This document shows positions 42,715-52,500 of a stretch of 64,000 bases of DNA, in pieces. The notes under the pieces were generated by a model. That model had not been told where the DNA came from. It worked only from the letters and a program-made list of their open reading frames with translations, and did not search any database. The stretch is from a bacterium (GTDB taxonomy: Bacteria; Krumholzibacteriota; Krumholzibacteriia; JACNKJ01), in the NCBI GenBank assembly GCA_024231955.1, contig JAAEPZ010000538.1:248001-312000 (forward strand). Direction: 5' to 3'. The first letter of the stretch is position 1, and each line of letters begins with the position of its first letter. Position numbers and translations under genes: made by a program.

Positions 42715-42797
42715 TCGCTTCGTTAAGCGGCCGATCCGGCGCTGCCGGATGCTTTGCTTCATGATGACCGATACGATTCAAATACAACGCTGACTTC

Positions 42798-42829
42798 AGC
42801 CCCCGGCTTGTCTTGACAGGCCGGGGGCT
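42798..42829. terminator. Stem-loop after the lipoprotein pair
   Basis: AGCCCCCGGC (42798-42807) pairs perfectly with GCCGGGGGCT (42820-42829) across a 12-base loop. The T-run is poor (TTACTTCT). Probably ends the barrel/lipoprotein unit. Confidence 0.6.
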
Positions 42830-42954
42830 TACTTCTAATCTGTGGCATCCTGCAACCGTATCTCCCCTCTCCGGCGCATGGGAGGCGGGGGCGGAGCCGT
42901 CGCCGGTCGCTACCGGATCAGCTTCTGCTGAGGACACCTTGACCGAGGCCTACA

Positions 42955-44172
42955 TTGACTCCCAGAAAATCCAAACGGAAAACGTCCTCACGCTGGTTTG
43001 CCAGAGTCTTCTTCTTTACGACCTTTCTCCTCATCCTGATCGGGCTCGGGGTTCTCTACCAGGATCGGCTCTTTGACCTGGCCATGTCCTCCCGTGGCGA
43101 TCAGTATCCCCAGGACAGGGGGCTGATCCCGGCCGAGAAACTGGAGGAGGCGATCATTCTCGGCGCCAGGGAGCTGGGGGTGCCCCACAAGCGGATCGGC
43201 CGTCAGGCCAGTGAGGGGGGGATTCCGGAATATGAGTTCCGCTGCCCGAATCGGCTCCATCCGATTACGGCCAACCGGTGGCTCAGCCGGATCTTCCTGG
43301 ATTCAGGCGTCGAGATTCTCGATTGTCTCGAAGAGGGTAAGCTGCATCGCCCCAAACTCATCTACCATCTGGCCACCGGCCCAGCCCGTGAGGCGCGGGC
43401 TCGGGTCATCGTCTATCCCCCTACCGGCGGCGCCCCTCTGGCGGGCGCGATGCCTCGGCTGGCGATCATCATCGATGATTTCGGGTACAGTATGAGCCGG
43501 GTTCCCCGTGGGCTTCTCAATCTGGGTTGCCCGATCACCGCGAGCATCCTGCCCGGGCTGCGCCACAGCAAGCGGGCGGAGAGGGAGGCTCATCGCAATG
43601 GCCATACGGTCTTCCTCCACCAACCGATGGAGCCGATGGGATATCCGGACAGCAATCCCGGGCCGGGAGCTCTCTTCACCGACATGGACGCCGATTCGAT
43701 TACCCGGGTTATCGAGGCCAATGCTCGCGACTTCCAACATCTGGCCGGCGTCAACAATCACATGGGTAGCCGGGGTTCCGCCGATGAGGACACCGTACGC
43801 CCGGTTCTGGATTGGGCGATCCGGAGAGATCTGATAGTCGTGGATTCCTTCACGACTCCGAGGAGCCTGATCTATCCACTCGCCCGGCAGATGAATATCC
43901 CCGTTCTCCGCACCGATTTCTTCCTGGATGGCGAGGAGGAGAACGAGGCCGAGATAATGGAGAATATCGCCGTGGCCGCCGAGACGGCTCGGAAACGCGG
44001 CTGGGCCCTCGTAATCGGCCACCCACGAGCAGAAACCCTGTCGGCTCTGCAAAAAATGATGCCCCGTCTCAGGGATTATGGCATCCGTTTTGTTACCGTT
44101 CAGGAACTACTAGACAGTTTGCGCGAGGCTGATCCGGCACCACCGGCATCTTCAGCTACTTCATACCGTTGA
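42955..44172 (+). CDS. Divergent polysaccharide deacetylase family protein (YibQ-like)
   Basis: 405 residues from a TTG with GAGG 6 bases upstream. One N-terminal membrane helix (about 17-38) anchors a periplasmic domain. A linker domain (about 60-160) precedes the deacetylase-like barrel (about 165-395) with LAIIIDDFGYSM, VFLHQPMEPMGYP, GVNNHMGSRG, VVDSFTTPRSLIYPLA and ALVIGHPRAETLSAL. This matches the 'divergent polysaccharide deacetylase' family, which keeps several metal-site residues of the NodB fold. The substrate is not known; a role in cell-wall or glycan turnover is likely. Confidence 0.88.
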   Translation: MTPRKSKRKTSSRWFARVFFFTTFLLILIGLGVLYQDRLFDLAMSSRGDQYPQDRGLIPAEKLEEAIILGARELGVPHKRIGRQASEGGIPEYEFRCPNRLHPITANRWLSRIFLDSGVEILDCLEEGKLHRPKLIYHLATGPAREARARVIVYPPTGGAPLAGAMPRLAIIIDDFGYSMSRVPRGLLNLGCPITASILPGLRHSKRAEREAHRNGHTVFLHQPMEPMGYPDSNPGPGALFTDMDADSITRVIEANARDFQHLAGVNNHMGSRGSADEDTVRPVLDWAIRRDLIVVDSFTTPRSLIYPLARQMNIPVLRTDFFLDGEEENEAEIMENIAVAAETARKRGWALVIGHPRAETLSALQKMMPRLRDYGIRFVTVQELLDSLREADPAPPASSATSYR

Positions 44173-44248
44173 TTCGAGATGCTCTATCTGCTATATTCTC
44201 CATGCTTTGGATCTTCAATGGCAGCACCCCAGTTCTCTCAGGAGTCCC

Positions 44249-45301
44249 ATGTTACTTAAACGACGTGATTCTGTATTCGTCGCAGTGTGCCTCTCGGCCC
44301 TGTTGCTGTTCGTCGGATTCGGTGTCGAGGCGCAAAGCGCCCGCAGTAAGGCCGACGAGGGCAAGCATATGGGTGGCATTGTCCCCAAGGGGGAGCAGAA
44401 GGCCTTTCCCTACGAGTTGGTGAACTATACCCAGAATGGTCACGATTACCGGGTCAAGAACTCCCCGGTTGTCGTCATGGGGCGGATCGAATCTTTTGAT
44501 CAGATACCGGAGGGTGTGGACAAAGCGCTGAACTGGTCCGGCTACCTGACTGTCGAGAGTTTCCTGTCGATGGATCGGGAGAATCAGAAAACGGCCGAAC
44601 GGATCTACTTCCGGGCGTTGCCGCTGGGGGAATTCTACGAACCGATCGAGCCCGGTGATCGTTGCGTGATGCTTCTGACTCGGGATCTCCGTTCCGACAA
44701 TGCCCTGATCCTCCCTACGGACATGCATTACTACCCGGTGAATGAGGCCGGTAACGCCATCAAGCTGTTGAAGAGAAGCCCTACTCTGGATGACCCCGTC
44801 CCCACTGAAGTATTGCTCTCCGTTTTCCTGGATGAGTTGCGGGGCGTGCTCCGAGAGGTGTCGATTGAATATCAAGTGAAGCATGCGGACCTGGTCTTGA
44901 TCGGCAAGATCACCAGAAGTCAGCAGGGTGCCGACTCCAACAGGGATATCGTGTTCGTCGATGTGCAGCCCGAGAAGGTGTACAAGGGCGAGACCGGCCC
45001 GGGCGTCATCACTTTCATTCAGCGCATCAACCTGGATCGCTTCACCATCGAGACTCTGAACCGCTCCGCCTTTCAGGAGGGGCAACGCATCCTCTGTTTC
45101 GCAAACAAAGACCCAACCTTCAGCAAGAGTGGATCGTGGAATCCCGAGGGCAAGACGATGTGGCGGTTCCCGCACCAGCGTCTGTCCTCCTACTTCATGT
45201 CGACCGTTTCGGCCTGGAGAAGGGATGCCCGACCCATTCCCATCGACCAACTGAATGAGGATCTGGAACGCTGGACCGGTTCCGATTCCTCAGACGAATA
45301 A
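44249..45301 (+). CDS. Secreted protein with two OB/TIMP-like repeats
   Basis: 350 residues from the ATG at 44249, with AGGAG 4 bases upstream. Signal peptide about 1-27 (ending VEAQ). Two similar halves can be seen: VVVMGRIESF ... CVMLLTRD (about 70-155) and LVLIGKITRS ... VYKGE ... FQEGQRILCFANKD (about 215-295). The order G-x-I/V, a strand, KG, then a G-x-R/Y-hydrophobic strand resembles netrin/TIMP-like OB folds. No cysteine pattern supports a true TIMP. Function unknown. It may share a transcript with secD, 75 bases downstream. Confidence 0.65.
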   Translation: MLLKRRDSVFVAVCLSALLLFVGFGVEAQSARSKADEGKHMGGIVPKGEQKAFPYELVNYTQNGHDYRVKNSPVVVMGRIESFDQIPEGVDKALNWSGYLTVESFLSMDRENQKTAERIYFRALPLGEFYEPIEPGDRCVMLLTRDLRSDNALILPTDMHYYPVNEAGNAIKLLKRSPTLDDPVPTEVLLSVFLDELRGVLREVSIEYQVKHADLVLIGKITRSQQGADSNRDIVFVDVQPEKVYKGETGPGVITFIQRINLDRFTIETLNRSAFQEGQRILCFANKDPTFSKSGSWNPEGKTMWRFPHQRLSSYFMSTVSAWRRDARPIPIDQLNEDLERWTGSDSSDE

Positions 45302-45376
45302 CAGTCTGTCAAAGCATAATCAGGCTTAACTCTTTTTGTCCACAGGGGAAGCTGTGTCGCTTCCCGGAGGTTTTTC

Positions 45377-47038
45377 ATGACCCGGAATCAAAAGATCAAG
45401 TTCTATAGTATCTTTGTGGTCCTGGCTCTCAGTGTCTGGTTGCTCTGGCCTACCTTCACTCTCATCAAGATGAGTGACGAGGAGGTCGAGGCGCTGAAGA
45501 TCAATGACCATGCCCGCTACGAATCGCTGCTCGACAGGTCCCTGAAGCTGGGGCTTGACCTGCAGGGAGGCACCTACCTGGTTCTCGAGGTGGACCTGGA
45601 GGACATTGATGCCGGCAAGCACCAGGACACCGTGGATCAGGCGATCAAGATCATCCGTAATCGCGTCGATCAGTTTGGCGTGTCCGAGCCGGAGATCACC
45701 CAGGAGGGTGACAACCGGATCGTGGTTTCGCTGCCCGGTCTGCCCGACGTCGAACGCGCAACCCGCCTGATCAACACCACGGCTCAGCTCGAGCTGAAGC
45801 TCGTGGCCCAGAAGGGGGAGTTCTTCTCCGTTCTGCAGAAGGTCGATCAGGTTGTGACGAGCAATACGACCACTATCCCGGAGGATGAGGTGGCGGAGGC
45901 CGATACCACCGCCGCCGACGGTGAAGAGGCCATATCCTTCCTGGGCGATGATGCCGACACCGAGCCCGCTGCGGCAGGCACCGAAAGTTTCGCGTCGCTG
46001 CTCAAGCGTTTCGTGGGTGACGGCGCCGTGTTCGTCTATAAGGATGACGTGCCCAAGGTGAAGCACTATCTGGATCTGGCGGCCGTGAAGGCCGTTATAC
46101 CGCAGGGCTTCGAATTCATCTGGGGTGGACAGGATGTCACCGACGATGACGGCAACCTGGCCCGGATCCTCTACTACTGCAGCTCTAGGGTTGAGCTCAG
46201 CGGCGGCAGTCTGGTCTCCGCCGACTCCCGGCCCGACAACAACGTCGCCGGCGCCTACAAGGTCGACTTCACGCTCGACCGTGCCGGCGCCGCGCAGTTT
46301 GCTCGCGTTACCGGCGCGAATGTTGGTCGCAGTCTGGCCATCGTGCTGGACAATCAGATCCATTCGGCGCCCACGATCCAGGATCGGATCGGCACCGGCA
46401 TGGCGAACATCACCGGCCGCTTCACCCCCGACGAAGCTCGCGACCTCGCGATCGTGCTCAAGGCGGGCGCCCTGCCCACCAGCATGCACATCGAAGAGGA
46501 GCGGACGGTCGGTCCGAGCCTTGGTCAGGACTCCATCGACAAGGGCTTCCGTGCCGGTCTGATCGGGTTCGTCATCGTCATCATCTTCATGGTTATCTAC
46601 TATCGCGGCAGCGGCCTCATCGCCACATTCGCGCTTCTGCTCAACCTGATGATCGTGATGGCCGCCATGGCCTACCTGCACGCAACTCTGACACTGCCCG
46701 GCATTGCAGGTTTGATCCTGACAATCGGTATGGCGGTCGATGCGAACGTGCTCATCTACGAGCGTATCCGCGAAGAACTTCGCCTGGGGAAGGAAACCAA
46801 AGTCCGGCGTACCATCCAGGCAGGCTATGAACAGGCCTTCTCGACGATTCTTGATGCTAACGTGACGACCCTGATCACCGCCCTGGTGTGCTACATCTTC
46901 GGCACCGGCGCGATCAAGGGCTTCGCCGTGACTCTTTCGCTGGGCATCATCGCCAGCATGTACACGGCGCTGCTTGTCAGTCGCGCGATTTTCGATGTGA
47001 TCATGTCCAAACGGACGATCAAGAAACTCAGCATCTAA
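45377..47038 (+). CDS. secD: Protein translocase subunit SecD
   Basis: 553 residues, a normal size; GGAGG precedes the ATG. Membrane helix 1 (about 8-26), then the LGLDLQGGTYLVLEVD motif and the periplasmic P1 domain (RNRVDQFGVSEPEITQEG, about 80-360), followed by five helices (about 385-545) with LTIGMAVDANVLIYERIREE, which contains the conserved Asp-Asn pair needed for proton use. An extra 60-residue acidic insert (about 165-200) lies within P1. SecD works with SecF and the Sec channel to pull proteins into the periplasm by proton motive force. Confidence 0.97.
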   Translation: MTRNQKIKFYSIFVVLALSVWLLWPTFTLIKMSDEEVEALKINDHARYESLLDRSLKLGLDLQGGTYLVLEVDLEDIDAGKHQDTVDQAIKIIRNRVDQFGVSEPEITQEGDNRIVVSLPGLPDVERATRLINTTAQLELKLVAQKGEFFSVLQKVDQVVTSNTTTIPEDEVAEADTTAADGEEAISFLGDDADTEPAAAGTESFASLLKRFVGDGAVFVYKDDVPKVKHYLDLAAVKAVIPQGFEFIWGGQDVTDDDGNLARILYYCSSRVELSGGSLVSADSRPDNNVAGAYKVDFTLDRAGAAQFARVTGANVGRSLAIVLDNQIHSAPTIQDRIGTGMANITGRFTPDEARDLAIVLKAGALPTSMHIEEERTVGPSLGQDSIDKGFRAGLIGFVIVIIFMVIYYRGSGLIATFALLLNLMIVMAAMAYLHATLTLPGIAGLILTIGMAVDANVLIYERIREELRLGKETKVRRTIQAGYEQAFSTILDANVTTLITALVCYIFGTGAIKGFAVTLSLGIIASMYTALLVSRAIFDVIMSKRTIKKLSI

Positions 47039-47061
47039 CCGTCGGGAAAGCGAGGTAAATC

Positions 47062-48015
47062 ATGTTTCAGATACTGGTAAACACGAACTATCGCATCATC
47101 CCGATTCGTCGGGTCATGATGAGTATTTCCGCAATTGTCATCCTGATCGGCATCGTGAGCCTGATCATGCACGGTGGTCCGAATTACGGCATCGACTTCA
47201 TGGGTGGCTACAAGTTCATCGTCGAGTTCGAGGGTCCCGCCGATCTGGCGAAGGTCCGCTCGACCGTGTCCGATTTGGGCCACGAGGGGTTCCGCGTCTC
47301 CGACTTCGGCAGTCCGAACGAGGTGATCATCGTCCTCAGCGCCGACAAGCTTGTGGATGGCGAAGGTAATTCCGACGTCGCCGGCGATGTCGTCCAGCAG
47401 GAGATGGCCGACGGACTCCGTGCGGCCTTCAACGAGAATACTGTCGTTGAGGTCAGCAGCGAGAAGGTCGGGCCGACCATCGGTTCCGAGCTCCGCAGCC
47501 AGGGCCAGTGGGCGATCCTGTACTCGTTGCTGGGTATCGTGTTCTACGTCAGCTGGCGGTTCGAGTTCAAGTTCTCGATCGCAGCCATCATCGCGCTGAT
47601 CCACGATGTCCTGATCACCCTGGGTATCTTCAGTCTGCTCAATCTCGAGATCAACCTGACCGTCCTCGGCGCTTTGCTGACGATTGTCGGTTACTCGCTG
47701 AATGACACCATCGTCGTGTTCGACCGCATCCGCGAAAATCTCTTCCAGCGCAAGCGTGGCGAGGTTTACGAAGAGGTCGTCAACCGGAGCGTCAATCAGA
47801 CCCTGAGCCGTACGATCATCACGAGTCTGACGACCATGATCGTCGTTCTCATTCTGTTCGTCTACGGCGGACCGGTGATTCACGACTTCGCCTTCGCCCT
47901 GTTGGTCGGCGTGATGGTCGGTACCTACTCCTCGATCTTCATCGCCAGCCCGGTGCTGGTGGAGTGGAACGCCGCGAGTCTCCGCCGTCGCGAGCAGAAG
48001 CTGGTCACACGCTAG
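47062..48015 (+). CDS. secF: Protein translocase subunit SecF
   Basis: 317 residues; GAGG precedes the ATG, 23 bases after secD. Helix 1 is followed by GIDFMGGYKFIVEF, a short periplasmic domain (about 50-140) and five helices with LLTIVGYSLNDTIVVFDRIREN and NQTLSRTIITSLTTM, both hallmarks of SecF. Forms SecDF with the preceding gene product. Confidence 0.97.
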   Translation: MFQILVNTNYRIIPIRRVMMSISAIVILIGIVSLIMHGGPNYGIDFMGGYKFIVEFEGPADLAKVRSTVSDLGHEGFRVSDFGSPNEVIIVLSADKLVDGEGNSDVAGDVVQQEMADGLRAAFNENTVVEVSSEKVGPTIGSELRSQGQWAILYSLLGIVFYVSWRFEFKFSIAAIIALIHDVLITLGIFSLLNLEINLTVLGALLTIVGYSLNDTIVVFDRIRENLFQRKRGEVYEEVVNRSVNQTLSRTIITSLTTMIVVLILFVYGGPVIHDFAFALLVGVMVGTYSSIFIASPVLVEWNAASLRRREQKLVTR

Positions 48016-48040
48016 CTCCCGCCTGACGGCCCGATACCGA

Positions 48041-48073
48041 AAAGCCCCGCTGCTTCCGGCAGCGGGGCTTTCC
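48041..48073. terminator. Bidirectional intrinsic terminator
   Basis: AAAGCCCCGCTGC (48041-48053) pairs with GCAGCGGGGCTTT (48059-48071), a 13-bp stem with a 5-base loop. It lies between secF and the convergent DUF3667 gene. Confidence 0.88.
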
Positions 48074-48108
48074 CTTGCGGTGACCTGCCCATCATCGTCG
48101 ACCCGTCG

Positions 48109-48906
48109 TCAGAGAGTAGCCATCAGGTAGATGAGCATGAAGGGGATGATCGTGATCATCAACGTCAATACGAACAGAAGTCCGGACAGCAGCGCCATGA
48201 ACAGGCCTTTAAGCAGGCGTATCCTGAAGAAGCTGATCATCGCCCAGGCGCTGTAGGCTATTGTTATTGCCGCCATTATCAGCGATGCTTTGGCGGGGAT
48301 GGTGCTGTACAGGAGGATCAGCGGAATTTTCAGCAGGAAGGTGTGGCCCTCGATGAAGAATATGAACACCAGGATCTCGGTGTAGTTGAACCCGTACTTG
48401 CGGTACTGCAGGCGGAGAAACATGGCGAAGAGCGGCAGGATGATGATCATCACAATATCCTGGTGCTCCATGACTAATCGCTGGCACTTCCGGCCCTGCT
48501 CCTGAATCCTGGCCTCCATCGGACCCGTATCATCATCGCCGAGCATCTCCCTCATCTCGGTTTGCATCCGGTCCGAAGCGCCCAGATCCAGCGGGACCCC
48601 CAGAAGATTGAGCAGGATCACCACTACCGCCAGGCCAAAGAAGCAGTACTTGATAGGGTGCAGGTACTTGCTCCGCTGACCCCCGATATACTCGTGGCAC
48701 ACGCGGGCGGGCTTCAGCATCATCCCCTTGAGCGTTCTGATCAACCTGAAATCGAACGAAGCTAGGTGTCCAACCTCCTCGTCGGCCAGCTCCCTCAGAT
48801 TCAGACGCTCGTGTACGTTTCGTTGTCCGCACTCGGAGCAGTAATCGCCCGTCAGGGGGGTTGCGCAATTCTGACAAGAATCCAGTTCACGAGTCCTCTT
48901 CGACAT
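48109..48906 (-). CDS. DUF3667 family membrane protein
   Basis: 265 residues from the ATG at 48906 (GGAG upstream); a longer frame exists but lacks a ribosome site. An N-terminal zinc ribbon (CQNC ... CSEC, about 10-30) is followed by LIRTLKGMMLKPARVCHEYIGGQRSKYLHPIKY, the DUF3667 signature, and about five membrane helices (about 90-262). Family function is unknown. Its small upstream region (48907-49089) is shared with the divergent kinase operon. Confidence 0.88.
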   Translation of the reverse strand: MSKRTRELDSCQNCATPLTGDYCSECGQRNVHERLNLRELADEEVGHLASFDFRLIRTLKGMMLKPARVCHEYIGGQRSKYLHPIKYCFFGLAVVVILLNLLGVPLDLGASDRMQTEMREMLGDDDTGPMEARIQEQGRKCQRLVMEHQDIVMIIILPLFAMFLRLQYRKYGFNYTEILVFIFFIEGHTFLLKIPLILLYSTIPAKASLIMAAITIAYSAWAMISFFRIRLLKGLFMALLSGLLFVLTLMITIIPFMLIYLMATL

Positions 48907-49089
48907 GGCCGCTCCGTTCTTGAGAGTGCTCAAGAGATAGCACGATTGGGAACCCGAATCCCGATTATTCTTTAACCCACCACTATCCGTCATCCGGTTT
49001 CAGGTGGTTTGGTGTGTTTTCGCACCGGATCTCCTGTGGGCGGGTGCTTTTCCTTGGCCAACACCGGCAAGTCCTCTAGGATATCATTC

Positions 49090-49563
49090 ATGCTTCGCAT
49101 ACTGACATTCACCCTATTGTCTCTTCTGCTGTCGGCCGGAATGGTTGCCGCGCAGGACAGAGTTCAGTCCACTATCTGGCAACGATCCCTCACCGATACG
49201 GGTGATCTGATCGAGCGGATCGAGGATCTCGTCGAGTACATTCAGGCAGGGGACGCGGATGGCGTCTCCAGTCAGTTCCGCCCCGAAAAGGTGCGTCTGT
49301 TCAGTCGCACGGAGGCGATTCCGGCAGACCTGTACGCACACTCTCAGGCCCGGAGTATCCTGCATGACTTCTTCCGTCGCACTTCACCCCTCGAACTGCG
49401 CATCTCACTCGTGCGGATGAACAGTCGGCGCGATTGCGCCTCCGTGGCTTTGGATATTCTGGGCGACCAGACCTCCGGCATTCGCCCCCTCCGCGAGAGG
49501 ATCATCGTAATCTACCAGCGGGCTGAGTCGAGCTGGGAGATCAAGGAGATGGGATGTCACTGA
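49090..49563 (+). CDS. Small secreted protein, DUF4783/NTF2-like
   Basis: 157 residues from the ATG at 49090; the open frame to 49009 has no ribosome site. Signal peptide about 1-21 (ending VAAQ). The mature domain of about 135 residues, with IEDLVEYIQAGDADGVSSQFRPEKVRLF and a C-terminal RERIIVIYQRAESSWEIKEM, fits an NTF2/SnoaL-like cone fold similar to DUF4783 proteins of Bacteroidetes. Its last 10 bases overlap the start of the giant kinase gene, so the two are translationally coupled and this protein may feed the sensor domain. Confidence 0.65.
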   Translation: MLRILTFTLLSLLLSAGMVAAQDRVQSTIWQRSLTDTGDLIERIEDLVEYIQAGDADGVSSQFRPEKVRLFSRTEAIPADLYAHSQARSILHDFFRRTSPLELRISLVRMNSRRDCASVALDILGDQTSGIRPLRERIIVIYQRAESSWEIKEMGCH

Positions 49564-52500
49564 ATCGCCCGGCTCCCTCTCCGTCATCCTGGTTGACGAT
49601 GTTGATGCTCTTGACGCTCCCCTTTACTGCGGGTGTCGAGAGTGCATCCGCGCAGGCGGATCCGACCGAACAGACCAACTCGAGCGAGATGATGCTCATC
49701 GCCGAAGCTCAGCGGGTCGAGGGTCTGCTGAATGAAGCCGTGCTCGGAATGCGTCAGCGCGGCCTGGCCATCGATATCGCCTGGAGACATGTCGGTGAAA
49801 GCGGCGACACGGAGGTCGCAAGCAGTGCGGCGGCCTTCAGCTTCCTGGAGTCGGTCCTGGGACCGGAGCTGGAGATCATGGATCTCCCTCTGGGCGCACA
49901 GCTGATCAGGGACGACGAGTTGCTGGCCTGGACCGGCTGGCCGGTTCCCTGGGACGGACAAGGGGATTGGGGCGCGTCCGCCGACGCCGGCTTTGCGTTG
50001 CGCAGTTTCGGCGTCTACCAGTTCCTCTCGCTGAGGGGGCATCTGTCGGGGGATGAGTCCATCACCTGGATACTCGATCTTCCCCTGACCTGCCGTGCCG
50101 ACCTGCTGCCGGGAGAGGGTGGACTCCCCGTTCTGCTCTCGCCGGGGAGGAACATCACGCTTGAGGTGATCCCCCCTTTGACGCCTGCCGCTCCGGAGCG
50201 GCCTGTCGACACGCGATCCACCGCTCTTCACCCTCTGGATCCGGCGGTAAGCACTACCGACGAGGGTGAGGGCAAATGCTGGGCATTCGCTCCGCTGGGT
50301 CACCATGTATTCGAGTTGAGGTTGTTCGGTCCGACCGACAGAACCCTCGCGCTCAATCAGAGCCTCCGCAAAAGCGGCACGCTGGGTCTGCTGTTTATGA
50401 TCATCACCATGGTGGTGGGGCTGACGCTGCGCAGGCTCCTGGTTCGACGTTTCCCCAAAGGCATGCCGCTCGTGCTCAGGGCTCTGTTCATCTCCACCTT
50501 CATAATCTGTCTGCGTCTGATACTCGCCTGGGCCGGCATTGCGAAAATCTACCTGGGCGATCTGGATTTCTGGAGCCCCCTGTTTTTCTCCATCACCGGT
50601 TTCGGCGACCTTTTCGGCAATCCCGGCGAGTTTCTGATCACCTCGCTTGCCGCTCTGGTTGTGCTGCTTCTCGTCCTGCGCCCTTATCTGCGACCGGATG
50701 CCAGGTTCGACGATCGCAGCGAGCAATCGGCAGCCCGCCGTCGATTCAGGCCCGGTGATCTGCCGCTGCTTGTCGTCGGAATACTGCTCCCCTGTCTGGC
50801 TGTGCTCAGCGCCTGCAACTTTGCCCGGGCAATCTTCGAAAACACCGGCTCACGGATGCTCTTCGAAACCCGTCTGATGGAGCCCTCCGCGATCGGCTTC
50901 AATGTCGCCCTGTTCTTCGGCTTGAGTTTCCTGATCGCCCTGTTCCTGGTGCCCGCCACATCCGTCTGGAAACGCCTGCCGGTGAGTCGCACGCTGCGCC
51001 TGTCGGCGGGGCTGATCATGCTGGTGGCGGTCGGGCTCCTCGGCGATCTTTTTGCGGCTTGCGCCCTGGCGCTGCTGCTGCCGATCACCTGGAAGATGCG
51101 CCGTACGACCACGCGCTTCACCGGACTGGTCTATCATCTCTTCTTCATCGTGATTTCGGTGGCCCTGCTGTCCGAAGGGACACTGGGCCGGGTGCGTGAC
51201 GCTCACCTGCATCAGTTCCTGGCCGATGTCGCCACGGACGACGGAGTCGTCGATCTCTGGCGTCCGGTGATGATGGAGGAGATCCTGGTCGATATCGGGC
51301 GCAATGAGGAGTTGCGCCGCTCACTCGCCAAGAGCACAGATCTCGAACCGGGGATGGCTCTTACTCTCTGGCGTCGCTCGGGTCTGCAGGAGCTCGGTCT
51401 TGAGGGGGGGCTGGAGATCTACGACTCCCTGGGACGTCTTCAGGACAGCTTCCAGTGGGGGATCGATCTGCCTCCCCAACCGATGCGGCCGACCTTCAAA
51501 AGGGAGAGTCCGGATCTGTGGTGGGATGTCGAGCAGAATCAGGTGTTGAGGGGGGACGATGATCGTCCCACGCTCGAGGGTCGTATTCTCCTGCGGGACA
51601 GTCATGATCTGCTCGGCAGCGTCGAACTGATTCTGGCCGATTGCAACCTGGTGCCCGCCCTACGTTTGCAATCTCCCCCCTGGCGTGAACGCTCCCCATT
51701 GGAGCGGCGGATCGCCATCCCCGGGGAGGAGGAGATCTTCCTCGCTCAGCTCGATGGCGAGGGGCAGGTTGTCTACAGCAGCGCCCCGACGCTTGTACCC
51801 GAAGGGGCTGTTCCGGCCACCGTCGAGGAGGGGGTCTGGGATCACCGCAATCTCAAGGGGCGTAGCTTCAACGTTTCCGGCTTCGGGGACAAACTCGTCG
51901 GTTATGCGGAGAACTCCTGGCTTGAGCGGCTGCTCGAGTCGGCACTGCGGTTATTCATTTACCTCATCATCCTGCTGATTCTATTTGTTCTGGACATCAT
52001 TTTCTCGCGCACCGGTTTCGTGCGTCGTTATCTGCCGCCCCTGATCGGAATACAGGGTTTCGGGTTCCAGCACAGACTGCTGGGGGCGTTCCTGCTGGTC
52101 GCTCTGGTTCCGACAATCCTGACGGGTTTGATCGCCAACCGACAATTGAGGAGCCAGTACGACGAGGCCACCCTCCGCACCAGCCTGGAGCGGGTGATGG
52201 CGGCCCGCTACTCGCTCGAGAACATGGTGCGCCAGGACGCCCAGAAACTGCTGCGCAGCGAATATGTGCAGAACTTCATCACACAGGAGTTCCAGGCGAT
52301 CGCCCGCGACACCGGCAGCTATGAAGAGAATCAGATCATGATCTTCAACCATGCCGACAGCCTCATCCTGGACGAATCGCTGCGCAACTGGAGCAAGTCC
52401 GATGTCGATTCCTTCCTGGCGGTAGTCCCCCTGGACCAGGTGGTTTACGAGCGGAGCGGCTCCCGTCTCTTCGCGGGGATCCTGCTGCCGCTGGAGATAT

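Noticed and set aside
42813..43076. 87-codon open frame before the deacetylase gene
   Set aside because: No ribosome site; it overlaps the true gene in another frame and its composition is not protein-like.
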